A stretch of DNA of 32,117 bases from CAZCFB01 sp964511535. GTDB lineage: Bacteria > Myxococcota_A > Polyangia > GCA-2747355 > CAZCFB01. Below the pieces are notes generated by a model, which searched no databases, had not been told where the DNA came from, and worked only from the letters and a program-made list of their open reading frames with translations. The translations under genes were made by a program, and so were the position numbers. Position 1 is the stretch's first letter. Each line of letters begins with the position of its first letter. Below, in pieces: positions 23,601-30,700 of this stretch. The stretch lies in the NCBI GenBank assembly GCA_964511535.1, contig CAZEFW010000104.1, forward strand, positions 1-32,117, given 5' to 3'.

Positions 23601-24190
23601 ACCTGGAGATCCGCGGCGCCGGTGACCTGCTGGGCGCGCGCCAGTCGGGGGTCATCGCCGCGGTGGGGTTCGAGACCTACGCCCGCATCCTGGAGGAGGC
23701 GGTGGCCGAGCTTCGGGGCGAGCCCATCACCCGCGAGACCGATCCGGAGCTCAACACGGCGGTGCCGGCGTTCATCCCGGATGACTTCGTGGAGGACACG
23801 GGCCAGCGCCTGGACCTGTACCGCCGCCTGAGCCAGGCCGCGGCTGACGAGCGGCAGGTGTTCGACATCCTGTCCGAGATCCAGGACCGCTACGGGCCCT
23901 ACCCGGTGGAGGTGGACAACCTGTGCGAGCTGATGGTCGTGCGCGGGCTGGCCGCGGGCCTGGGGATCACGGTGCTCGACCTGTCACCCACCAGGCTGAC
24001 CCTCACCCTGGGGGAGCAGACGCCCCTGTCGGCAGAGAAGCTGGTGCTGCTGGTGGGGGAACGCTCCCGGGGCTACACCTTGTCTCCTGACATGCGCCTG
24101 TCGCGCAAGCTGCACCGCCCCGAGCGCGAGCAGCCCCCCCTGGACGCGGCCAAGGCGATCCTGCGCGAGCTGAAGAAGCTGGCCGGCTGA
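20645..24190 (+). CDS. mfd: Transcription-repair coupling factor Mfd
   Basis: 1181 residues, full length (about 1150 in E. coli). Mfd displaces RNA polymerase stalled at DNA lesions and recruits UvrA. Domains in order: the UvrB-like N-terminal region (about 1-350, with ETSPYSESSFDR and FAVRGGILDLFPPL); the CarD-like RNA-polymerase-interacting domain from about residue 513 (LKEGDFVVHAAHGVARYLGL); the RecG-like translocase with Walker A GDVGFGKT at 665-672, Walker B DEEQ at 766-769, motif III LTATPIPRTLQM and motif VI QLRGRIGRGRH; and a C-terminal D7 autoinhibitory domain (about 1030-1181). All key motifs are intact. The ATG at 20645 is the right N-terminus by homology. It has no Shine-Dalgarno, and an AT-rich CATTAT lies just 8 bp upstream, so the mRNA could be leaderless. 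Confidence 0.97.
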   Translation: MAPAASPDQEILRRLKDGWRRVVLAGQVQGGYLALLLARVACHDEVPGPLVVVTPDAASARQLTRDLCFFLGDGPEHPTMRLPRAVELPAVETSPYSESSFDRAAMMQRLGALFRASQGDAGRVVVTCAAALRARAMPTESFSGLCDLVAAEEELDRDDFVARLLACGYQRVQVVEDPGTFAVRGGILDLFPPLFRFPARLEFYADWVETIRLFDPGSQRTMREVPEVVIHPIRETVRTGRADLRRAILDAADAVNHPSSRTRALLEELNQGREFFGVEALTPAFHPEMVPVWRYLPEDAPRVLVDPDGIRAALAEGDERAAAAHQARLDQGLLTFAPEQFYVARKEVQEHLSGASRVEVPAALSSEDGADAVIGLARDNADLVAELARARSQKGEAILGALAARVNRWVGEARPVVVAAGGRGQADRLEALLRGHNLNPALEDELQSIAPRLLQGEAAVRAGLTVSAGSLGKGFRIPGGPVLLSEAEIFGPRARRAPARKMAGPGLGDLRHLKEGDFVVHAAHGVARYLGLVKLDISGVAADFLHLAFAGEDKLYLPVYRMSQVQRYSGGAEGAEPKLDRLGGVTWDKKTRKVKKEVRALAEELLQLYAQRAALEGHAYPAPDAVYGEFEATFPFTETDDQARAIEDVTGDLVSPRPMDRLVCGDVGFGKTEVALRAAFLAAMSGRQVAVLAPTTVLVEQHLRSFADRLGPYPLRVESVSRFRSTKELRKVAEGLASGQVDVVVGTHRLLSSDMRFRDLGLLIIDEEQRFGVAHKEKLKKLRTQVDVLTLTATPIPRTLQMGMVGMREISVISTPPVDRLAIRTFVSRYDDNQVAEGIRKELDRGGQVFFVHNRVQSIDEWAARVHALVPEARVAVGHGQMDARRLERVMVDFVSGRYDILVCTAIIESGLDIPRANTMFINRADCFGLGQLYQLRGRIGRGRHRAFCHLLVPGFEKLTAEARQRLAALQRFTELGSGFSVASHDLEIRGAGDLLGARQSGVIAAVGFETYARILEEAVAELRGEPITRETDPELNTAVPAFIPDDFVEDTGQRLDLYRRLSQAAADERQVFDILSEIQDRYGPYPVEVDNLCELMVVRGLAAGLGITVLDLSPTRLTLTLGEQTPLSAEKLVLLVGERSRGYTLSPDMRLSRKLHRPEREQPPLDAAKAILRELKKLAG

Positions 24191-24201
24191 GGGCAACGGC
24201 A

Positions 24202-24234
24202 GCGGGCGGGCCTCTCTCTTATCGCCCCTCCCGC
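24202..24234. terminator. Hairpin between convergent mfd and PAS gene
   Basis: GCGGG and GGGC (24202-24211) pair with GCCC and CCCGC (24224-24234) around a pyrimidine-rich 12-base loop, giving a 9-bp stem with a small internal loop. It begins 12 bp after the mfd stop and spans the stop of the opposing PAS gene, so it could stop transcription in both directions. There is no T-tract. Confidence 0.4.
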
Positions 24235-24809
24235 GGGTAGAGCTGTTCCTCGCAGCCGGGGCAGATGCCGTGGGTGAAGTTCATCTGGACCTGCCGGCCG
24301 AGGTATTTCTCCACGCTCTGCCAGGAGCCGTCCTCGGAGCGGATCTTCTTGCAGCTGGCGCAGATGGGCACCAAATCCCGCAGGGTGACGAGCTCCGTGA
24401 CGTCCTCGAGCACGATCATGATCAGCTCCTGGTCCTCCACCACCAGCGGCCCCGCCGAGACCAGAAACGTGACCAGCTCCTCGTGCTTCCCCTTGACCAG
24501 GATCATATCGGTGCGGATCCGGTTGACCGCCACGCCGCTGCGCACGGCGTCCACGGCTTGCCGTATCTCGCACTCATTGCATGCCTCGTTGGATCCGCAA
24601 AGCCCCGGCCCCTTCGCGTCATTGAGGCAGCCGAGCACCTCCCCGCTCTTCCTGGCCAGCGCCACCTCCGCCCGCTCGCCCAGGAACCGGGCAGCCTCGC
24701 TGTTCAACCCGAACACGTCTCGCTGCTCGTCCACCACCATCACCGGCATCGGCAGGTGGTCGAGCACCACGCCGCTCAGCGTGGCGGTATTGATCGGCTT
24801 GCGGCTCAT
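24219..24809 (-). CDS. PAS-domain sensor-like protein with two cysteine clusters, no output domain
   Basis: 196 residues from an ATG with AGGAG 6 bases upstream; a TTG eight codons earlier is less likely. A PAS fold fills about residues 12-140 (LDHLPMPVMVVDEQRDV start, LIMIVLEDVTEL end). A four-Cys insert lies inside it: Cys61, 71, 77 and 80 (C-x9-C-x5-C-x2-C). The tail carries CASC (150-153) and CPGC (183-186) in the context VPICASCKKIRSEDGSW...HGICPGC, a module often found at the ends of PAS/histidine-kinase proteins of unknown role. Two such four-Cys sets could each hold Zn or an Fe-S cluster, so redox or metal sensing is a reasonable inference. There is no kinase, GGDEF or DNA-binding domain, so signalling must go through a partner. 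Divergent from the PPIase genes. Confidence 0.75.
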   Translation of the reverse strand: MSRKPINTATLSGVVLDHLPMPVMVVDEQRDVFGLNSEAARFLGERAEVALARKSGEVLGCLNDAKGPGLCGSNEACNECEIRQAVDAVRSGVAVNRIRTDMILVKGKHEELVTFLVSAGPLVVEDQELIMIVLEDVTELVTLRDLVPICASCKKIRSEDGSWQSVEKYLGRQVQMNFTHGICPGCEEQLYPREGR

Positions 24810-24965
24810 CTCCGGCTCCTGGCCCTCCTTCAAGTCGTGTCACGGGATTCGCCCGCCGCAACCCGGGGCCTGAAGAAAGATCTTGCGCCAGGCCCTTCCC
24901 CCGTGAGAACACCGACGGCGATTGGTGGGAATAGGCCAAGATTGCCAGCGGTTTGGGCTTTTACC

Positions 24966-25955
24966 ATGGGACGACGCATGCGAAGCAAACGAATGATACT
25001 GGGCCTGCTCGGAGCGGCCTTGATGGTTGCCGCCTGCCAGGGCAAGGGGCGGGAGCTGACTCAGGAGGAGCGCTCGGCGGTGATGGGCAAGGCGGGCGCC
25101 ACCGAGGTGGCCTCCGGGGACCGCGCCAAGGTGGTTGCCTCGGTGGGCAAGCGCAGCATCACCGTGGGCGACATAACTGACGAGATCAACGAGCAGAACC
25201 CCTATATCCGCATGCGGTACTCCTCGCTGGAGCAGAAGAAGAAGTTCCTGCAGAACATGATCCAGTTCGAGGTACTGGCCCAGGAAGCGGAGCGCAAGAA
25301 GCTGGACCGGGACCCGGAGGTGCTGCGGCGCTACAAGCGGGCCATGGTCAACACCCTGCTGACGCAGCTGCGCGAGACGCTGGTCAAGATGGAGGACATC
25401 ACCGAGGCGGACATCAAGAAGTACTACGATGAGAAGAGCGACCTCTACCGCCAGCCCGAGAAGGTGCGCGTGAGCATGGTGCTGGTCAAGGATGAGAAGG
25501 ACGCCAAGGATGTGCTCTCCCGGGCGCGGGCCAAGCCCGAGGACGCCGGCGCCTTCGCCGAGCTGGTCCAGGCCCACAGCGTGCACCAGGCCAGCCGGGC
25601 CAGGGCCGGGGACCTCGACTTCTTCGCCGCGGACAACAAGGACCTGCCGGCGCCGGTGGTGGCGGCGGCGTTCAAGATCGAAAAGATGTGGGCCCTCGCC
25701 GGCCCGGTGAAGACTGACGAGGGCTGGGCCGTCCTGATGAAGACAGGCCACCGCGCCCCCATCATCAAGCCGTTTGAGCGGGAGAAGGAGCAGATCAAGA
25801 ACCGTATCTATAACGAGCGCCGGAGCCAGGCGATCCTCGACTTCGTCAAGGGCCTGGAGACCAGGGCGCAGGTGAAGATCAACGACAAGAACCTTGGGCT
25901 CGTGCGCCCCAAGATGGAGCCGGGCAAGCCGCCGGCCCCCCAGCACGCCCACTGA
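24966..25955 (+). CDS. PpiC-type (parvulin) peptidyl-prolyl isomerase lipoprotein
   Basis: About 329 residues. Three in-frame ATGs (24966, 24978, 24993) precede the signal peptide MILGLLGAALMVAAC; the first is listed, though none has a good ribosome site. The lipobox VAAC ends the signal, so it is a membrane-anchored periplasmic protein. A SurA/PrsA-like N-terminal chaperone region (about 45-150; VASVGKRSITVGDITDEIN) is followed by a parvulin domain (about 165-270; KVRVSMVLVK ... VKTDEGWAVLMKTGHRAP), which is divergent: the usual GGDLGWF reads AGDLDFF. Role: folding of exported or outer-membrane proteins, perhaps more chaperone than isomerase. It ends 7 bp before surA, so the two form an operon. 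Homologous in layout to its neighbour, probably an old duplication. Confidence 0.82.
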   Translation: MGRRMRSKRMILGLLGAALMVAACQGKGRELTQEERSAVMGKAGATEVASGDRAKVVASVGKRSITVGDITDEINEQNPYIRMRYSSLEQKKKFLQNMIQFEVLAQEAERKKLDRDPEVLRRYKRAMVNTLLTQLRETLVKMEDITEADIKKYYDEKSDLYRQPEKVRVSMVLVKDEKDAKDVLSRARAKPEDAGAFAELVQAHSVHQASRARAGDLDFFAADNKDLPAPVVAAAFKIEKMWALAGPVKTDEGWAVLMKTGHRAPIIKPFEREKEQIKNRIYNERRSQAILDFVKGLETRAQVKINDKNLGLVRPKMEPGKPPAPQHAH

Positions 25956-25962
25956 GGCGCCG

Positions 25963-26955
25963 ATGATGAGACGAGCCCCGAAGAGAACCCTGCTGGTCGC
26001 CGCCGCGGTGGCCGTTGCCCTGCTGGCCGCCGCGCCTGCCACCGCCAGGGTGGTGGAGCGCATCGTGGCCGTGGTGAACCAGGAGATCGTCCTGCTGAGC
26101 GAGCTGAAGGACCGGCTGCGCCCCATGGCCCGTCAGCTGAACCGGATCAAGGACAAGACCATGCGGGAGCAGCGGCTCGACGAGCTGCGCCGGCAGCTGC
26201 TGGACATGATGATCGACGAGAAGCTCATCGCCCAGCAGGCCAACAGGCTGAAGCTCACCGTGTCGGACAAGGACCTGGAGCGCGCGGTGGGCGACGTGAT
26301 GGCCAAGAACAACCTGACCCGCAAGGAGCTGGAGGAGGCGCTGTCCCAGGAGGGCAAGACCATCACCGCCTACAAGCAGCAGATCCTCAAGCCGCAGCTG
26401 CTGCGCATGCGGGTGCTCAACGTGCAGGTGCGCAGCCGGGTGTCGGTGACCAACGAGGAGATCAAGGCGCTATACCAGAAGAACCTGCGGGCGCTCGGGG
26501 TGGAGACCAAGGTGCGCGCGCGCCACATCTTCCTGGCGGTGCCCGAGGACGCGACCAAGGCCCAGGTGGCCGCGGTCAAGGCCCGTGCCGTGGCCCTGCT
26601 CCGACAGGTCAAGCAGAAGGACGTCGACTTCGCCGCCGTGGCCAAAGAGAAGTCCGAGGACCCGGTGACCCGGGAGGACGGCGGCGACCTGCGCTACTTC
26701 GGCCGCGGCACCCTGCCGTCGAACATCGAGGACAAGGTGTTCGCCATGAAGGCGGGGGAGATCGGCGGGCCGCTGCGCACCGAGCGCGGCTTCCACATCA
26801 TCAAGATCGAGGACCGCGAGGAGTCGTCGGCGCGCACCCTGGACGAGGTCAAGGGCCAGCTGCGCAACACCATCTACGCCCAGAAGATGGAGAAGGCCAC
26901 CAAGGCCTGGCTCGGTGAGCTGCGCAAAAAGGCGCACATAGATATGCGCCTGTAA
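25963..26955 (+). CDS. surA: SurA-like periplasmic chaperone / peptidyl-prolyl isomerase
   Basis: 330 residues. The ATG has GAGG 6 bases upstream; a further open stretch before it overlaps the preceding gene and is not used. A signal peptide (about 1-28, ending APATA) is followed by the SurA N-domain beginning VVERIVAVVNQEIVLLSELKDR, a strong family hallmark. A single parvulin domain (about 185-290) runs from VRARHIFLAVPE through GGDLRYFGRGTLP to RGFHIIKIEDRE. E. coli SurA has two parvulin domains; a single one is common in deltaproteobacteria. A C-terminal helix completes the chaperone fold. Function: escorting outer-membrane beta-barrel precursors to the BAM complex. It follows the PpiC lipoprotein gene closely. 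Confidence 0.9.
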   Translation: MMRRAPKRTLLVAAAVAVALLAAAPATARVVERIVAVVNQEIVLLSELKDRLRPMARQLNRIKDKTMREQRLDELRRQLLDMMIDEKLIAQQANRLKLTVSDKDLERAVGDVMAKNNLTRKELEEALSQEGKTITAYKQQILKPQLLRMRVLNVQVRSRVSVTNEEIKALYQKNLRALGVETKVRARHIFLAVPEDATKAQVAAVKARAVALLRQVKQKDVDFAAVAKEKSEDPVTREDGGDLRYFGRGTLPSNIEDKVFAMKAGEIGGPLRTERGFHIIKIEDREESSARTLDEVKGQLRNTIYAQKMEKATKAWLGELRKKAHIDMRL

Positions 26956-26975
26956 AGGGCGCTACACTACCTGCC

Positions 26976-27320
26976 ATGAAGAGCTGCATCTTTTGTGACA
27001 TCGTCGCCGGGCGCGCGCCCTCCGAGCTGCTATACGAGGACGAGCGCGCCGTGGCGTTCGCGGACATCAACCCCCAGGCGCCCACCCACCTGCTGGTGAT
27101 CCCGCGGGAGCATATCCCGAGCCTGGCCTGCGCCGAGGAGCAGCACCGCGACCTGCTGGGGCACCTGCTGCTGGTGGGGGCGGAGCTGGCGCGACAGCGG
27201 GGCATGGACGGTCCGGGCTTCCGCACGGTGATCAACACCAACGCCGCGGCGGGCCAGACCGTGTTCCATATCCACGTGCACATCCTCGGGGGGAGGTCCA
27301 TGGGATGGCCCCCCGGCTGA
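26976..27320 (+). CDS. HIT-family nucleotide hydrolase (HinT-like)
   Basis: 114 residues, the usual size. Starts CIFCDIVAGRAPS, the N-terminal Zn/structural signature of HinT/PKCI proteins, and ends with the histidine triad HIHVHILGG (His98, 100, 102; nucleophile His100). These small cytoplasmic dimers hydrolyse purine phosphoramidates such as AMP-lysine. All catalytic residues are present. 20 bp after surA and overlapping the next gene by 16 bp, so it is part of the same run of genes. The ribosome site is weak (AAAGGGC well upstream), which suggests read-through from surA. Confidence 0.93.
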   Translation: MKSCIFCDIVAGRAPSELLYEDERAVAFADINPQAPTHLLVIPREHIPSLACAEEQHRDLLGHLLLVGAELARQRGMDGPGFRTVINTNAAAGQTVFHIHVHILGGRSMGWPPG

Positions 27321-27961
27321 GGCGCGCGCACCGGTTCACCGCCACGCTGGTGGCCGCGACGCTGTTGGCCACCCCGTGCCTGGCCGCGGCCCGCAAGGGC
27401 TCGCTCGCGGTGATGAACCTGCGCAGCCGGGCCGGGGTGAGCGAGGCCCAGGGCGCGGCCAAGGCCCTGGCCGAGTACGTGGGCGGCTGGGCGCGGCAGG
27501 ACAAGATCGCGGCCTACCTGGCCGGCGACAAGGTGGCCACCACGGACCTGCCCGCGGGGGCCACCGGCGAGGACCTCGAGCGGCTGGTGCTCGCCGTGCG
27601 CGAGTCCGGCGGCAAGCCGGACACCGACGACCTGGGCAACCTGGGCCAGCTGCTGGGCGTGGACTACTTGCTGCTGACCCGGGTCAAGGACGAGCGGCTA
27701 ACCGCGCGGCTCTTTTCAGTGCACCACCGCCGCTTCAGCCCGAAAGGCTACGAGGCCAAGGCCGGCGAGACGGGCGGCCTCAAGGAGTACGTGCTCGACC
27801 AGTCGGGCCAGAAGGCCCAGGCCGAAAAGAAGGGCTCCCTGCTGGGCAAGCGCTGGTGGATCTGGGCCATCGCCGGGGCAGTGGCCGCGGCGGGTCTGGT
27901 GCTGGTGTTCACCCTGCCGGACGACTCGCGCGGGGAGTTGAAGATCCGGGTGACGCGGTAG
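27305..27961 (+). CDS. Exported protein with C-terminal membrane helix, unknown function
   Basis: 218 residues. It overlaps the 3' end of the HIT gene by 16 bp, and its ribosome site GGGGAGG lies inside that gene, 8 bases before the ATG. A signal peptide (about 1-28, cleavage near CLAAA) precedes a ~120-residue domain. Its start, SLAVMNLRSRAGVS, and its middle, LGQLLGVDYLLLTRVKDERLTARLFSV, recall the TolB-N/CsgG-like fold seen in many myxobacterial exported proteins, where a strand-helix unit ends in a GVDYLLLG-like strand. One transmembrane helix follows near the C-terminus (about 179-203), leaving a short basic tail. The domain call is tentative; no catalytic motif is visible. Confidence 0.72.
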   Translation: MAPRLRRAHRFTATLVAATLLATPCLAAARKGSLAVMNLRSRAGVSEAQGAAKALAEYVGGWARQDKIAAYLAGDKVATTDLPAGATGEDLERLVLAVRESGGKPDTDDLGNLGQLLGVDYLLLTRVKDERLTARLFSVHHRRFSPKGYEAKAGETGGLKEYVLDQSGQKAQAEKKGSLLGKRWWIWAIAGAVAAAGLVLVFTLPDDSRGELKIRVTR

Positions 27962-28036
27962 GAAGCAAAACCTTGTGAGTCGGCGCTACATGGCGTCGAA
28001 ACAATTCTCGCTGCTGCGGAACCCGACGCGGGGAGG

Positions 28037-28053
28037 AGCCCGCGGCGCGGGCT
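28037..28053. terminator. Perfect 8-bp inverted repeat between convergent genes
   Basis: AGCCCGCG-G-CGCGGGCT is a perfect palindrome just after the stop of the GIDE-like gene (minus strand) and 75 bp after the stop of the small exported protein (plus strand). Position suits a bidirectional terminator. No T-tract follows on either strand. Confidence 0.4.
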
Positions 28054-28054
28054 G

Positions 28055-29206
28055 CTAACGCCTCCGCCTGAAGCCCTCGGGCAAGCGGCCGTCGTGCCTG
28101 TCGACGACCCGGCTCTGCTCGTACCAGGGCTTGCGCCGGCGGCGCATCACGTAGAACACCACGAACCCCGTCACCAGCAGCGCCGCGGGCAAGAAGATCA
28201 ACCCGCTGATGGTGGCCCCCCGGCCGATGGCCGCGCACTCCGGGCTCCCGGGTACCAGCCGCCACGGCACCACCTTGCCCTTGCTCAGGCTGGCGAAATC
28301 GTCCCGGCCCACCTCGTCCACCAGGGCGTCGGCCACCCCCTCGGAGCTGGCGGTCACCTCGTAGTGGTGCGAGGTGTCCCCGTCGTTGGCCGTGGTGGTG
28401 TAGTGGCGCAGCGAGACGACCTCGGCCGTGGCGTCATGCCCGCTCCAGAGCCGCCGGTGGTAACCGGACAGGAGCAGCTGAAACAGCGCGGCCGTCACCA
28501 GGATTACCAACGCGCTCCGGCCGTCGAAGCGCGCCTGGCGTCGGAGGCCCTCGCCCAGCGGGCGGGAGGACAGGTAGAGCGGCTTTCCCGGCGCCCCCCC
28601 GAGCACCAGCGCGGTGGGCGTGTCGCGGTAGCCCCCTGTCCCGGCCTCTGGGTCCCGCCCCTCTGCCAGCTCCCCCGCCGCGTAGATCTTCTCGCCCGGG
28701 GTGAGCTCGGCCACGCGGGTGCGGCGGGCGCGGTTGACCCGAATCACCCCCTCCATGTCGTCCACCAGATGGACCGCCTCGGTCGGCTCCACGCGCACGC
28801 GCTCGCGGGACGGGAGCCGCAGGTAGAACGGCGCGGCCATCACGCGCCGATCCACCTCGGTCCAGCGGGTGGTCCAGTTGCCGGAGTCCTCCCGCTCCAC
28901 GCCGTCCTGGTCCACCTCCAGCCGCACGGCGCGCTCCTCGGTGACGGCGTACTCCACCTCGCCATACAGGACGGCGGGCCCGGGCTGCAGGGGCGCTTCG
29001 CCAGCGTACGAGGCCTCGGCCCGCCGGGCGAAGGTGCGCGCCCTCAGCGTCAACAGCAGCTGGAGCAGCAGCCAGACCAGGCAGCCCCCGAGCAGGACGC
29101 CGTATACCATTACAAGCGAAAAGGTCGGAGGCAGGTGGCCCACGCGGAGGATGGAGTCCGGGGACATGAGCGTCAGGAGCAGGGCGCTGGACATTGTGAC
29201 TGCCAT
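28055..29206 (-). CDS. Membrane protein with GIDE-like domain
   Basis: 383 residues. A first transmembrane helix (about 29-51) is followed by a soluble region (about 65-220), then a second helix (about 231-248), a short periplasmic or lumenal part, a third helix (about 335-357) and a basic tail. The soluble part reads GEVEYAV..., APFYLRLPSRERVRVEP, LTPGEKIYAAGELAEG and KPLYLSSRPLGEGL, matching the order of short motifs in the GIDE domain, known from the mitochondrial E3 ligase MUL1 and found in membrane proteins of bacteria and archaea without the RING finger. Its function in bacteria is unknown. There is no RING or enzymatic motif here. No clear ribosome site precedes the listed ATG; a second ATG lies four codons in. 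Divergent from the next gene with 72 bp between. Confidence 0.7.
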   Translation of the reverse strand: MAVTMSSALLLTLMSPDSILRVGHLPPTFSLVMVYGVLLGGCLVWLLLQLLLTLRARTFARRAEASYAGEAPLQPGPAVLYGEVEYAVTEERAVRLEVDQDGVEREDSGNWTTRWTEVDRRVMAAPFYLRLPSRERVRVEPTEAVHLVDDMEGVIRVNRARRTRVAELTPGEKIYAAGELAEGRDPEAGTGGYRDTPTALVLGGAPGKPLYLSSRPLGEGLRRQARFDGRSALVILVTAALFQLLLSGYHRRLWSGHDATAEVVSLRHYTTTANDGDTSHHYEVTASSEGVADALVDEVGRDDFASLSKGKVVPWRLVPGSPECAAIGRGATISGLIFLPAALLVTGFVVFYVMRRRRKPWYEQSRVVDRHDGRLPEGFRRRR

Positions 29207-29249
29207 CTTAGGCTGGACAGGCGCGCGCGGTCCACGCCCGGTCTTGGGA

Positions 29250-29255
29250 TATAAT
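29250..29255 (+). promoter_or_regulatory. Consensus -10 box upstream of the 360-residue membrane protein
   Basis: An exact TATAAT stands in otherwise very GC-rich DNA, 23 bp before the ATG and just before the ribosome site AGGGGAG. No matching -35 hexamer is seen at 16-18 bp upstream, where the sequence is GC repeats, so it may need an activator or an alternative contact. Confidence 0.45.
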
Positions 29256-29278
29256 CCCTGGCGACAGGGGAGACCGCG

Positions 29279-30361
29279 ATGGTGTTGGACAGCCCATTCG
29301 AGCAGCGCGACGGGGCGTTGCTAATCTACCTCAAGGACGACCAGCGGAGGGGCGGTCTGGCCCTGGCGCGGATTTGCGGCGTCATCAGCGGGCTGCTGCT
29401 GGCGTCAGGGATCCTGAGCCTCGGCGCCGGGGTGGTGCTGGGCTGGTTCTGCATCGTCCTGGCGGTGATCACCGGCGCCGGCGCGTTGCTGGGCCTCGGG
29501 GGCCACCGGGCGGGTCGGGCGCGAGCCACCGTGGACCCTACGGCGCGGGTGGTAACCCTCGCCTCCGGCAAGGCCGTGAGCTTCGACGACGTCGCGGCCA
29601 TATCGCTGTCGGAGGTGACAGAGGTGGACCGAACCATGGGCCGCCCCACCGAGCAGCAGCGCCACCGCCTGGAGCTGATGACCCACGCCGGCGCGGCGGA
29701 GCTGGTGGCGGACCACGCCGACGAGCTGGTGATGGCCTGCGCCGGGGCGCGGGTGGCGCGGCTGATGGGCCTCGCCTTGCGTGACTTGTCCAGCGACACC
29801 GTGCCGAGCCGATCCGCCGCAGAGCTGGGCACGCCGCTGCTGGCGCGGCTTCAGCGGGATGGGCAGCAGCCGCCCGACCCGGGGCCGCCGCCGTCGCCCA
29901 TGCAGATCGAGGAAGGGCCGGCTGCCATGGACGTCCAGTGGCAGGGCCGGGCCTACCGGGCCAACCAGGCCGTCGCTCTCGGCATCCTCGCCTCGCTTGG
30001 CGTGGGCGTTGGCCTCCTGGCGGGCGTCGTCCCGTACCTCGGGCTGGCGCCGAGCCTGGCTTTCGCCCTGGCCCCCCTGGCGCCGGGGCTGCTCATGCTC
30101 GCCTGGAGGCCGCCCTACCGGCTGCACCTCGACGCGCAGGGGCTGACCTACAAGGCCCCGCACATGCGATCCAGCACCTTCGTACCGGCCGAACTGCACG
30201 ACGTGCGGGTCTCCGCCCGCTACGGCGCGCGCGTGGCCATCATGATCGAGGAGGCGGTAATGACCTGCGAGATGGAGCAAGTTCCCCAGGCGCGATGGCT
30301 CGCCGCGGCCCTGCGCAGCGGCCTCTGGCGGCTCGCGACGGAGGGCGGGCCGTACCGCTAA
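29279..30361 (+). CDS. Membrane protein of unknown function, two paired-helix halves
   Basis: 360 residues. The ATG has AGGGGAG 6 bases upstream. Two hydrophobic helices near the N-terminus (about 30-52 and 54-76) are followed by a soluble segment with beta character (ATVDPTARVVTLASGKAVSFDDVAAISLSEV), resembling PH-like domains of bacterial membrane proteins. A Pro-rich linker (about 200-215) leads to a second pair of helices (about 233-255, 258-280) and another beta segment (YRLHLDAQGLTYKAPHM). The two halves have the same order, helix pair then small beta domain, so an internal duplication is possible. No catalytic motif is recognised. Divergent from the GIDE-like gene, and both are membrane proteins with small beta domains, so a shared role is plausible but unproven. 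Confidence 0.75.
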   Translation: MVLDSPFEQRDGALLIYLKDDQRRGGLALARICGVISGLLLASGILSLGAGVVLGWFCIVLAVITGAGALLGLGGHRAGRARATVDPTARVVTLASGKAVSFDDVAAISLSEVTEVDRTMGRPTEQQRHRLELMTHAGAAELVADHADELVMACAGARVARLMGLALRDLSSDTVPSRSAAELGTPLLARLQRDGQQPPDPGPPPSPMQIEEGPAAMDVQWQGRAYRANQAVALGILASLGVGVGLLAGVVPYLGLAPSLAFALAPLAPGLLMLAWRPPYRLHLDAQGLTYKAPHMRSSTFVPAELHDVRVSARYGARVAIMIEEAVMTCEMEQVPQARWLAAALRSGLWRLATEGGPYR

Positions 30362-30365
30362 ACCA

Positions 30366-30389
30366 CCACCCGCGGCCCCGGAGCGGTGG
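30366..30389 (+). terminator. GC-rich hairpin after the 360-residue membrane protein
   Basis: CCACCCGC pairs with GCGGTGG (one bulged base) around a 9-base loop, 5 bp after the stop codon. There is no T-tract, so terminator activity is uncertain. Confidence 0.3.
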
Positions 30390-30548
30390 CCACACGGCGC
30401 GTGGTGCCGAGCAGGATTGGTTTGGACTTTGCGAGGGTCAGTCGGTCAGTCGGCCCAGTCCGCGTCAAAGTCGAGTTCGGGCTGCGGCGGGGCGCGCGCC
30501 GGCGCGACGTCGGGCTGGTCGGTTGGCAGGCGCATTCGCACAGGCGAT

Positions 30549-30596
30549 GGTGAGCCGCTTTATCCCGCAAGGTCCGCGAAGGTGAGCCGCTTCATC
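30549..30596. repeat. Pair of 16-bp direct repeats
   Basis: GGTGAGCCGCTTTATC and GGTGAGCCGCTTCATC start 32 bp apart and differ at one base; both are followed by CG two bases on. They lie just before the REP-like hairpin. Confidence 0.6.
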
Positions 30597-30628
30597 GCGT
30601 AACGACCCGGAGGAGATCCGCCAGGCGA

Positions 30629-30647
30629 ACGCGGCAGGATGCCGCGT
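30629..30647. repeat. REP-like hairpin
   Basis: ACGCGGCA-GGA-TGCCGCGT is a perfect 8-bp stem with a 3-base loop. Its GGCA(G/A)GATGCC core resembles REP palindromes found in many bacterial genomes that carry RAYT transposases, and such a transposase lies about 0.7 kb away. It also falls 54 bp beyond the end of the small minus-strand membrane gene, where it may act in 3'-end formation. Confidence 0.5.
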
Positions 30648-30700
30648 CTACGGTTGGTCATGGCTGAGGTTGGCAGTGGCCGGAGCTGCGCCGAGGCCGA

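Larger units (their letters stand above)
30362..30700. other. Non-coding spacer with short repeats
   Basis: No supported gene: the short frames here have no family pattern, no ribosome site and conflicting strands. It holds the hairpin at 30366, an 8-bp tandem duplication GGTCAGTC (30436-30451), a 16-bp direct repeat GGTGAGCCGCTT(T/C)ATC at 30549-30564 and 30581-30596, and the REP-like hairpin at 30629. Confidence 0.6.

Noticed and set aside
24840..26126. A 428-codon minus-strand frame
   Set aside because: Antisense to the two PPIase genes, which have clear signal peptides and family motifs.
30417..30602. Small open frames in the spacer
   Set aside because: Overlapping frames on both strands, no ribosome sites, and the span is occupied by short repeats.
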